Source of the DNA: Sphingomonadaceae bacterium
Lineage (GTDB): Bacteria > Pseudomonadota > Alphaproteobacteria > Sphingomonadales > Sphingomonadaceae
DNA: 13,951 bases
Direction of reading: 5' to 3'
NCBI GenBank assembly: GCA_019239785.1
Contig: JAFAZM010000052.1
Location: 1 to 13,951 of the forward strand
The translations under genes were made by a program, and so were the position numbers. Of this stretch, positions 1 to 5,642 are shown one piece after another (the first letter of the stretch is position 1; the number at the start of each line of letters is the position of its first letter). The notes beneath the pieces were generated by a model. That model did no database searches and was not told the origin of the DNA. It was given only the letters and a program-made list of their open reading frames with translations.

Positions 1-202
1 GTACATCGGCCGCGACCGGATGGCCCGCCGCCTCCTGCGCGGCGATGGCGCGGCGATAATAATCGAGCGCGTGCGCCGCATTGTGCTGATCTTCGAAGAG
101 CCGGGCCGCCCTCGGGATGGCGAGCGGATCGTCGGGCGACAGCGCGACGACGCGGGCGGCGAGCGACCGCGCCGCGCTGGCCGGCGAGCGCGCGTCGGCC
201 AT
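1..202 (-). CDS. TPR-like protein fragment, runs off the left edge
   Basis: An open frame on the minus strand from an ATG at 202 to the window edge gives 67 residues with strongly G/C-ending codons and no stop. Residues about 18-60 look like paired helices of a tetratricopeptide-type protein, including ALDYYRRAIAAQEAAG. The frame stays open upstream of the ATG to a stop at 254-256, so 202 is only the first convenient start, and no clear ribosome binding site was seen. It overlaps antisense the beginning of a plus-strand TPR coding piece, so one of the two must be truncated or rearranged near 130-202. TPR proteins are protein-binding scaffolds; no specific role can be assigned. It could be the start of a separate gene or an inverted internal part of the neighbouring TPR gene. 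That this stretch is coding is fairly likely; its start is uncertain. Confidence 0.45.
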   Translation of the reverse strand, partial: MADARSPASAARSLAARVVALSPDDPLAIPRAARLFEDQHNAAHALDYYRRAIAAQEAAGHPVAADV

Positions 203-464
203 GGCCGGCAGCAATGGCGGCGCGGCTTTGCGGGTCGGCGACGCCTTCTTCTCCTACGGCGATTACGGCCCGGCGGCCGAGCTCTACCGGGCCGCGCTGC
301 AGAAGGGCGCGCCGGACCCGAACCTGGTCAATCTCCGGCTCGGCGCCGCGCTCGCGCTCGCCGGTGCGCGTGTCGAGGCGGAGACGGCGTTCCGCGCGGT
401 GACCGGCCCCCGCGCGGAGCTGGCCCGGCTCTGGCTGCTCTGGTTGTCGAGCCCTCACGCCTGA
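117..464 (+). CDS. C-terminal part of a TPR protein, N-terminus missing
   Basis: From about residue 20 of this frame the sequence reads as the end of a TPR protein. One helix pair covers residues 38-61 (VGDAFFSYGDYGPAAELYRA), and a second covers about 71-95, followed by a conserved-looking tail (AFRAVTGPRAELARLWLLWL) and a TGA at 462-464. Such endings close several-hundred-residue TPR proteins in sphingomonads, as I recall them, so 115 residues is far too short. Upstream the frame is open only to a stop near 93, and bases 1-200 carry good coding sequence on the other strand. The ATG at 117 is arbitrary; another in-frame ATG lies at 201. I read this as a gene tail cut off from its 5' part by inversion, deletion or an assembly join. 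No promoter or ribosome binding site was recognised. Confidence 0.5.
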   Translation: MASGSSGDSATTRAASDRAALAGERASAMAGSNGGAALRVGDAFFSYGDYGPAAELYRAALQKGAPDPNLVNLRLGAALALAGARVEAETAFRAVTGPRAELARLWLLWLSSPHA

Positions 465-563
465 CGGCCGATGGCGCTTGAGGGGCGTCCAGCCGCCGTC
501 CCGATTTGCAACGCGGCGAGAAAGGCGCTTCCGCCGCCGCGGCGGGCCGGTTAGGCCTTGGCC

Positions 564-2222
564 ATGCGTTTCGACGACAGGATCGCGACCGCGCTCGCTT
601 TGCCGGCCGACCGCCCCGACCGGCGGAGCGCGCAATGGCGCCAGCTCGTCGACCTGCTCGCGCAAAGGCGCGAGGGCTGGGAAGGGCCGCTGCGCGACCG
701 CGCTTTCGCCCAGCTGAGGGCGCTGCGAGACACGGTCGATCCCGTCACCCGCCGCGACACCGCGCGCACGCTCGCGGGCCAGCACGTGTCGCCGGACCTG
801 CTCGCGTTCTTCGCCGAGGACAATGCCGCGATCGCCGCGCCGCTGATCGCGCAGGCGCAGCTCGATCGGGAGGCCTGGTTCGCATTGCTGCCGCGGCTCG
901 GCCCCACCGCCCGTGCCCTGCTCCGCCACCGCGAGGATCTCGATCCGGCGGTGAAGCATGCGCTGAGCACCTTCGGGCCGAGCGACTTCGTGCTCGAGAA
1001 AGGCGCCGCTGTCGAGGCCGAGGCCGAGACCCCGCCCGCGGCGCCCACAGCGGAGGGCGATTCGCAGATCCGCGAGCTGGTCGCCCGGATCGAGGCCTTC
1101 CGCCGCGAGCGCGAGGCGCATCCGCCGGCCGCGCCCTTGATCCCGGGCGAGGCGGTCGAGGGCTTCCGCTGGGAGACCGGCAGCGAGGGCATCATCCTCT
1201 GGGTTGAGGGTGCGCCGCGCGAGCCCCTGGTCGGGCAGAGCATCGCCTCGATCGCCGGGCCCGGCCATTACGGCGTCGACGGGCAGGCGGCGGGCGCGTT
1301 CGAGAAAAGGGCGCCGTTCCGCGATGCGCGCTTCAACGTCGCCGGGAACGGCCCGGCCGCGGGCGACTGGCGGATCTCGGCGGTGCCCTATTTCGATCCG
1401 CAGCGGGGCAGCTTCCTCGGCTATCGCGGTACCGCGCGGCGGCCGCGGCTCGACGAGAGCGCCCACAACCTCACCCGGCCGGCCGGCGTGTTCGGCACGC
1501 AATTCCCGGCCGATTCGCTGCGCCAGCTGATCCACGAGCTGCGCACGCCGCTCAACGCGATCATCGGCTTCGCCGAGATGATCGAGGGCCAGTATATGGG
1601 TCCGGCCGCATCCGGCTACCGGCTCAGCGCCGGGGAGATCATGGCGCAGGCGCGCGGCCTGCTCGGCGCGGTGGACGACCTCGACACCGCCGCCCGGCTC
1701 GAGAGCCGCCGCTTCGAGGTCGAGGCGAGCGAGGCCGACGCGGCCGCTCTGCTGCTCGGCCTGCACGAGACCTATGCGCGCGTTGCCGAGGCGCGCGGCG
1801 CGACGATCGCGCTCACGATCGACGGCGACCTTCCGCTCGCCGCGGTTGCGCCGGCCGCGGCCGAGCGGATGTTCGCGCGCCTGCTCGCCGGCACGATCGG
1901 CCTGGCAGGGGAGGGGGAGACGATCGAAGCGGCGCTGGCGCCCGCCGCGCGCGGCGAGACCCGGATGCTCGGCCTTGCCATCGACAGGCCGGCGGCGATC
2001 GCCGGCGTCGCCGAGACGGACCTGCTCGATCCCGGCTACAGCCCCGAAGGCGACTGGCCGGGGGCGCCGGCGCTCGGCCTCGGTTTCGCGCTGCGGCTGG
2101 TGCGCAACCTCGCTGAGGCGATCGGCGGCGCGCTCGTCGTCGACGCCGCGCGCTTCAGCCTCTTCCTGCCCGCGGCCGCGGCGGCAGGGGAAGGCGCCGC
2201 CCAGGGCGAAAGCGCGGGTTGA
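564..2222 (+). CDS. Cytoplasmic PAS-HisKA sensor kinase with degenerate ATPase end
   Basis: A 552-residue protein with no signal peptide or membrane segment. Residues 1-145 are all-helical and resemble HEAT-like DUF2336 regions (tentative). Residues 165-185 form a charged helix. About 195-295 reads as a PAS fold ending in DPQRGSFLGYRGTARRP. Residues 315-385 are a HisKA dimerisation domain with H-box HELRTPLNAI and phospho-acceptor His324. The C-terminal part (about 425-540) should be the ATP-binding domain. A G2-like glycine run and following helix remain (GAPALGLGFALRLVRNLAEA), but the N-box asparagine and the DxGxG G1 motif are not recognisable. It may therefore work as a pseudokinase, phosphatase or phosphotransfer scaffold. 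ATG 564 is preferred to the in-frame TTG at 558; neither has a strong ribosome binding site. The CAU tRNA starts 38 bases after the stop. Confidence 0.85.
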   Translation: MRFDDRIATALALPADRPDRRSAQWRQLVDLLAQRREGWEGPLRDRAFAQLRALRDTVDPVTRRDTARTLAGQHVSPDLLAFFAEDNAAIAAPLIAQAQLDREAWFALLPRLGPTARALLRHREDLDPAVKHALSTFGPSDFVLEKGAAVEAEAETPPAAPTAEGDSQIRELVARIEAFRREREAHPPAAPLIPGEAVEGFRWETGSEGIILWVEGAPREPLVGQSIASIAGPGHYGVDGQAAGAFEKRAPFRDARFNVAGNGPAAGDWRISAVPYFDPQRGSFLGYRGTARRPRLDESAHNLTRPAGVFGTQFPADSLRQLIHELRTPLNAIIGFAEMIEGQYMGPAASGYRLSAGEIMAQARGLLGAVDDLDTAARLESRRFEVEASEADAAALLLGLHETYARVAEARGATIALTIDGDLPLAAVAPAAAERMFARLLAGTIGLAGEGETIEAALAPAARGETRMLGLAIDRPAAIAGVAETDLLDPGYSPEGDWPGAPALGLGFALRLVRNLAEAIGGALVVDAARFSLFLPAAAAAGEGAAQGESAG

Positions 2223-2260
2223 GGTTGATGCGGACGGCCCGGCATGCCATTTCGCGCGCG

Positions 2261-2335
2261 GGGCCTGTAGCTCAACGGTAGAGCCGGCCGCTCATAACGG
2301 CTAGGTTGGGGGTTCGAATCCCTCCGGGCCCACCA
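2261..2335 (+). tRNA. tRNA with CAU anticodon (Met or lysidine-Ile2)
   Basis: A complete 75-base cloverleaf with encoded CCA. The acceptor stem gggcctg/cgggccc has one G-U pair. The D arm is gctc/gagc with a short loop, the anticodon stem ggccg/cggct encloses loop ctcataa with CAT at 2293-2295, and the T arm contains ggttcgaatcc. It is not the initiator type, because the anticodon stem lacks the three consecutive G-C pairs. CAU may mean elongator methionine or, after lysidine modification by TilS, isoleucine reading AUA; the GGGCC acceptor slightly favours Ile2 in my judgement. A repeat element begins two bases after the CCA. Confidence 0.93.
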
Positions 2336-2336
2336 G

Positions 2337-2379
2337 CCTTCGCTCCCTTCGGGAGCTTCGGCTGGCAAGCCGGCTTCGG
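2337..2379 (+). repeat. Double-hairpin repeat, copy A (REP/BIME-like)
   Basis: A unit of ccttcg, a 6-bp hairpin (gctccc-ttc-gggagc, 2342-2356), then cttcgg and a second near-palindrome (gctggc-aa-gccggc, 2361-2374). It begins right after the CCA end of the CAU tRNA. An inverted second copy lies at 2400-2438. Over the second palindrome (2356-2379 against 2423-2400) I count 19 of 24 identical positions. Short paired palindromes in inverted orientation are typical of REP/BIME elements. Confidence 0.6.
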
Positions 2380-2399
2380 TTTGACTAAGGACCGCACAG

Positions 2400-2438
2400 C
2401 CTTGGCGGGCTTGCCCGCCGAAGTCCGCAGGACGAAGG
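2400..2438 (-). repeat. Double-hairpin repeat, copy B, inverted relative to copy A
   Basis: Read on the minus strand, this copy has the same order as copy A: ccttcg, a small hairpin (gtcc-tgc-ggac), then a perfect 7-bp palindrome with a two-base loop (ggcgggc-tt-gcccgcc, 2404-2419 on the plus strand). It ends exactly at the base before tRNA-Pro. About 20 unique bases separate it from copy A, so the whole inter-tRNA spacer is repeat sequence. Confidence 0.6.
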
Positions 2439-2516
<78 letters not shown>

Positions 2517-2557
2517 CGACCTCGAGCCCGGTCCGACGGACGAAGCGGTCGCTGAAG

Positions 2558-2953
2558 CTAGCTGCGCTTGCCGGCCTCGACGACGTTCAGGCGGTAGGTT
2601 TGCCCGGCATCGGGTGTGAGCGTGAATTCATAGCTTTTGGCGAGAAAGTCCTGGTGGTCGCTGACGTCGATCGGGTAGCCGGGATATTGCCTGCCCTCGG
2701 CGTCGAAGACCCACATGAATTTGATGTTGTAGTCCGTGGGCGTGTCGGACTTGTAGACTCCGCCCGCCACGCCGGTTCCGTCGGCAAAGCGCGTCCAGGC
2801 CATCACGATCGGTGATCCGGCGTTGATCTCATCCGGAACCGGAGTGCTCCCCTGCATGATTTCGCTCCACGCCTGCTTGCCGCCCGGCGGGAGAGACATG
2901 CGTGCCGATTGTTGAGCCGGTGGCGATGCCGCAGCTGTTCTTTTGGATGGCAT
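2558..2953 (-). CDS. Unrecognised 131-residue protein
   Basis: The ATG at 2953 has a strong ribosome binding site (ggggagg) 8 bases upstream, which supports a real gene. The first 30 residues are Ser/Pro/Ala/Lys-rich and hydrophilic, with no signal peptide or membrane helix. The remainder looks like a small beta-rich domain with aromatic stretches (IVMAWTRFADGTGVAGGVYK, then IKFMWVFDAEGRQYPGYPID) and ends in a basic tail. I recognise no family or catalytic motif. Base composition in and just upstream of the gene is visibly less GC-rich than in the neighbours, which may mean recent acquisition. It lies between tRNA-Pro and the 3' end of the hybrid kinase, on the kinase strand, with about 85 bases between them, so it may have its own promoter in the AT-richer stretch near 2954-3038. 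I could not define one. Confidence 0.7.
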   Translation of the reverse strand: MPSKRTAAASPPAQQSARMSLPPGGKQAWSEIMQGSTPVPDEINAGSPIVMAWTRFADGTGVAGGVYKSDTPTDYNIKFMWVFDAEGRQYPGYPIDVSDHQDFLAKSYEFTLTPDAGQTYRLNVVEAGKRS

Positions 2954-3038
2954 GGCGAGACCTCCCCTAAGCCATGAATTGAGCGCAGATTTTTACTGAA
3001 ACGCGCGGCCAATTCCACGGATAATTTGGCGAGTACGT

Positions 3039-4808
3039 CTAGCGGTCGCCCGCCTTGCCGTCTCCCCGGAGTGCGCCATCCCCCCGCAGCGCCTCGTCGA
3101 TCGCCACCGCCAGCGTCTCCAGCCGATAGGGCTTGAGGATCACCGGCCGGCCGCCCGTGCCCGACTTGGCGATCTCGTCCGAATAGCCGGTGGTGAGGAT
3201 GACGGGCAAGCGGGGGCGCAGCTCGCGGAGCTGCTCGGCGAGCTCCAGGCCGCTCATCCCGGGCATGACCACGTCGGTGAAGACCGCATCGTAGCGGTCG
3301 TCGAGCGCGGCGTTCAGCGCCTCTTCGCCCGAGCGGACGCGGACGATCTTGTGGCCGAGCTCGGCGAGCAGGCTTTCGGCGAACTCGCCGACCTCCTCAT
3401 TGTCCTCGACCAGCAGGATGCGGCCGGTACGGCGCGGCTCGGTCGCGCCGATATCGTCCGCCTCCTCCTTGCCCGCCGCGGCGCCGCTGCAGGGCAGCAG
3501 CATCGTCACCGTGGTGCCCGTGCCCGGCGCCGAATCGATGCGGACGTCGCCCCCCGACTGGCTGGCGAAGCCGTAGACCTGGCTGAGGCCCAGGCCGGTG
3601 CCCTTGCCGGTTGCCTTGGTCGTGAAGAAGGGCTCGAAGGCGCGCTCGAGCGTGTCGGCGTCCATGCCGGTGCCGCTGTCGCTGATCGAGATCGCGATCA
3701 TCCGCCCCTCCTGCGCCCCCTCGAAGGTGGTCGTGCGGATGGTGAGGAGGCCGCCGTCGGCCATCGCGTCGCGGGCGTTGACCGCGACGTTGAGCAGGGC
3801 CGATTCGAGCTGGGCGCGGTCCGCCTCGACGTTGCAGGTGCCTTCCGAGAGGATCGTCTTCACCTCGATCCGCTCGCCGAGCGTGCGGTCGAGCAGGTCG
3901 GTCATCCCCTCGATCAACGCGTTGACGTCGATCACTTCGGGCCGGAGCGGCTGGCGGCGGGCGAAGGCGAGCAATTGCCCGGTCAGCGCCGCGGCGCGGC
4001 TGGAGGCCTGGACGATCGCGTCGGCGAAGCGGACGCGCTTGGCGTCGGGCAGGCTGTCCCGGCGCAGCATGTCGGCAGAGCCCTGGATGACGGTCAGGAG
4101 ATTGTTGAAATCGTGGGCGATGCCGCCGGTGAGCTGGCCGAGCGCCTGCATCTTCTGCGCCTGGCGCAGCTGGTCTTCCGCCCGCGTGCGCTCGGCGATC
4201 TGGACCTTGAGCTCGGCATTGGCACGGGCGAGCGCCTCGGCGCGGTCCGCCAGCGCCCGATTGACGCGGCGCAGGGCATTCTGGGCGAAGCCGAGCACGG
4301 CCACGACGAGCGCCGCCATCGCGACCAGCAGCCCGACCACGAAATAGCGGGTGAGGCGCCGGCCCAGCGGCTCCGGGTCGGCGGCGAGATAGACGGTGCC
4401 GATCCGGTCGCCCCGGCTCATCACCGGCACGATCGCGTCGATCGCGCTGTCGGGGACCGGGAGGGGGTCGGCGAAACGCGGCGGTGGCGCGGCGCCGTCC
4501 CGGCCGTAGCTCGCCACCAGAGCGCCACCCTCGTCATAGATGCCGATCGTCCGGATCTGGCCGCTGACCCGGACCGCGTCGACCGCCTCCTGCGCCGCCT
4601 GACGATCGCGGAAATCGAGCGCGGCGGTTACGCTCGCGGCAAGGATGTCGGCCTGGGCGCGGGTCTCCTGCGCCTGCAGGTCGCGATAGGCGCTCTCGTT
4701 CTGCAGGATGACGCCGATCCCGGCGAGCAGCAGCAGGGCGACGATCAGGCCGATGGCGCGCGGGGCGTTGCTCCACCGCACCGGGACCCTGAGGAGGCGC
4801 CGCGGCAT
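3039..4808 (-). CDS. Membrane hybrid histidine kinase (CHASE8-type sensor, receiver at C-terminus)
   Basis: A 589-residue inner-membrane hybrid kinase. Membrane segments at about 19-35 and 155-173 flank a periplasmic domain (about 36-150) resembling CHASE8 (ALDFRDRQAAQEAVDAVR, then IGIYDEGGALVASYGRDG). A coiled linker (about 180-220) leads to HisKA with H-box GGIAHDFNNLL, His232. The ATPase domain is intact: N344 in the N box, DSGTGM at 377-382 and GKGTGLGLS at 401-409. A receiver domain follows (about 463-575) with acidic E468/D469, phospho-acceptor Asp512 (FTDVVMPG) and Lys559. It should autophosphorylate His232 and pass phosphate to Asp512; no DNA-binding output is attached, so a separate partner is expected. 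The ATG overlaps the upstream stop as TGATG, implying translational coupling to the YfiR-like gene. The tail holds a small duplicated RGDG motif. Confidence 0.93.
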   Translation of the reverse strand: MPRRLLRVPVRWSNAPRAIGLIVALLLLAGIGVILQNESAYRDLQAQETRAQADILAASVTAALDFRDRQAAQEAVDAVRVSGQIRTIGIYDEGGALVASYGRDGAAPPPRFADPLPVPDSAIDAIVPVMSRGDRIGTVYLAADPEPLGRRLTRYFVVGLLVAMAALVVAVLGFAQNALRRVNRALADRAEALARANAELKVQIAERTRAEDQLRQAQKMQALGQLTGGIAHDFNNLLTVIQGSADMLRRDSLPDAKRVRFADAIVQASSRAAALTGQLLAFARRQPLRPEVIDVNALIEGMTDLLDRTLGERIEVKTILSEGTCNVEADRAQLESALLNVAVNARDAMADGGLLTIRTTTFEGAQEGRMIAISISDSGTGMDADTLERAFEPFFTTKATGKGTGLGLSQVYGFASQSGGDVRIDSAPGTGTTVTMLLPCSGAAAGKEEADDIGATEPRRTGRILLVEDNEEVGEFAESLLAELGHKIVRVRSGEEALNAALDDRYDAVFTDVVMPGMSGLELAEQLRELRPRLPVILTTGYSDEIAKSGTGGRPVILKPYRLETLAVAIDEALRGDGALRGDGKAGDR

Positions 4809-5338
4809 CAGCGTCGGGACCTGACGCCGGCTGCCAGCGCGAGCAGGCGGGAGCTGATCGAAAGGCCTCGCCCCGCGGCTTCGGCGTCGTCGATGAAGAA
4901 GCGCACGCGGCCGGCGACGATGGCAAAGTGAATCATGCCGTGCTGCGGACCGGCGCGCCCGTCGGTGACGGTGAGGACGGCGTGGTTGCGCAACGCGAGC
5001 AGCATCCGGTCCGTGTCCTGCGGCGTGGCGCCCTGGACGAAGGCGAGCTGACAGCCGGCGGCCTGGTCGGGCGTGGGCATTCGCCGCACCGTCACCGCGT
5101 GGCCGTCGATCAGCACCGCGGCAGCCGCCTGGTCGAGCAGCGGCCCGAACGGGTCGCTTCCGACGATGCAGAGCTGGAAGGAGGCGCCGGGCGGCGGCTT
5201 GGCCGGCGCCGGCCAGGTCACGTAGCGGGCGAAGCGAGGCAGGAAGGCCGCCTTCACCGCATTTTCGGACGGCTGGGCCCAGGCCGACGCAGTGCCGGCC
5301 AGTAGCGCCATGGCAAGGAGGGGTGGCCCTGCCTTCAA
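4808..5338 (-). CDS. YfiR-like (DUF4154) periplasmic regulator
   Basis: A 176-residue protein with a signal peptide (about residues 1-22, ending TASAWAQ) and a mature part typical of the YfiR/DUF4154 family. Diagnostic stretches are AAFLPRFARYVTWPA, LCIVGSDPFG, the Cys in CQLAFVQG, HAVLTVTD, GMIHFAIVAGRVRFFID and GLSISSRLLALA. In Pseudomonas, YfiR is a periplasmic repressor of the CHASE8-bearing cyclase YfiN. Here the adjacent CHASE8-type kinase is the likely partner (inference). The start is taken as TTG at 5338, because this gives a complete signal peptide and overlaps the preceding stop as TTGA. An ATG at 5302-5300 would shorten the signal peptide and is preceded by ctcctt, not a ribosome binding site. 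The stop overlaps the kinase ATG. Confidence 0.88.
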   Translation of the reverse strand: MKAGPPLLAMALLAGTASAWAQPSENAVKAAFLPRFARYVTWPAPAKPPPGASFQLCIVGSDPFGPLLDQAAAAVLIDGHAVTVRRMPTPDQAAGCQLAFVQGATPQDTDRMLLALRNHAVLTVTDGRAGPQHGMIHFAIVAGRVRFFIDDAEAAGRGLSISSRLLALAAGVRSRR

Positions 5339-5559
5339 AATCGGACCCGCGCCCCGGCAAAGAGGCTGCGCTGGGCGAGCTTCTCCCGCTGCCGGTGGTT
5401 GCTCTCCAGGCCGGTGTCGTGGCGCAGGTTGTTGCAGGCAACGCCGAGCTCCAGCGCCCCGGTCAGCCGGGAGGTGAGAACCTGCGCAATTGCGGGGGCG
5501 GGGAGGAGCGGAACCACGGAGATGCCGAGGAGGAAGCATGCCAGGCGCCTGTGGATCAC
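5335..5559 (-). pseudogene. Remnant of an outer-membrane (TonB-dependent receptor-type) protein
   Basis: A 74-residue frame with a clear signal peptide (about 1-25: RRLACFLLGISVVPLLPAPA then IAQ). It joins directly to about 48 residues resembling the last strands of an outer-membrane barrel: LELGVACNNLRHDTGLESN, then REKLAQRSLFAGARVRF with the terminal Phe that marks barrel C-termini. Plug and most of the barrel are missing, yet the frame is intact, as expected from an in-frame internal deletion of a receptor gene. TonB-dependent receptor, YfiR-like protein and sensor kinase often form a three-gene cluster, so the position fits. GTG 5559 is chosen because aagagg lies about 9 bases upstream; a TTG at 5565 is too close to it. 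Alternatively it is a functional small secreted protein. It ends in TGA overlapping the TTG of the next gene. Confidence 0.6.
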
Positions 5560-5598
5560 GAGCAAAGGCCTCTTTCCACCCGCCCCCGGGATCGATCG

Positions 5599-5627
5599 CT
5601 AATCGATTGCGCGACCCTAAAGGTCAA
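5599..5627 (-). promoter_or_regulatory. Candidate promoter for the receptor remnant-YfiR-kinase operon
   Basis: Reading the minus strand, TTGACC (5627-5622) is followed after 17 bases by GATTAG (5604-5599). The -35 is good for an alphaproteobacterial sigma-70 promoter; the -10 matches only three of six positions. Two small palindromes, aatcgatt (5601-5608) and gatcgatc (5590-5597), sit at and just after the -10 and could be an operator. The GTG start is about 40 bases downstream. Confidence 0.35.
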
Positions 5628-5642
5628 GCCGGCGCGCTCGCG

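Noticed and set aside
551..1243. Minus-strand frame of 230 residues
   Set aside because: Shadow of the PAS-HisKA kinase; Ser/Arg/Ala-rich with no motifs.
3351..4931. Long plus-strand frame (526 residues)
   Set aside because: Antisense shadow of the hybrid kinase and YfiR-like genes; no recognisable domain, Arg/Gly/Ala-rich composition.
4809..5441. N-terminal extension of the hybrid kinase frame giving an 800-residue protein
   Set aside because: The extension lies in the wrong frame over the YfiR-like gene and reads as Arg/Ala-rich shadow; the membrane protein begins cleanly at ATG 4808.
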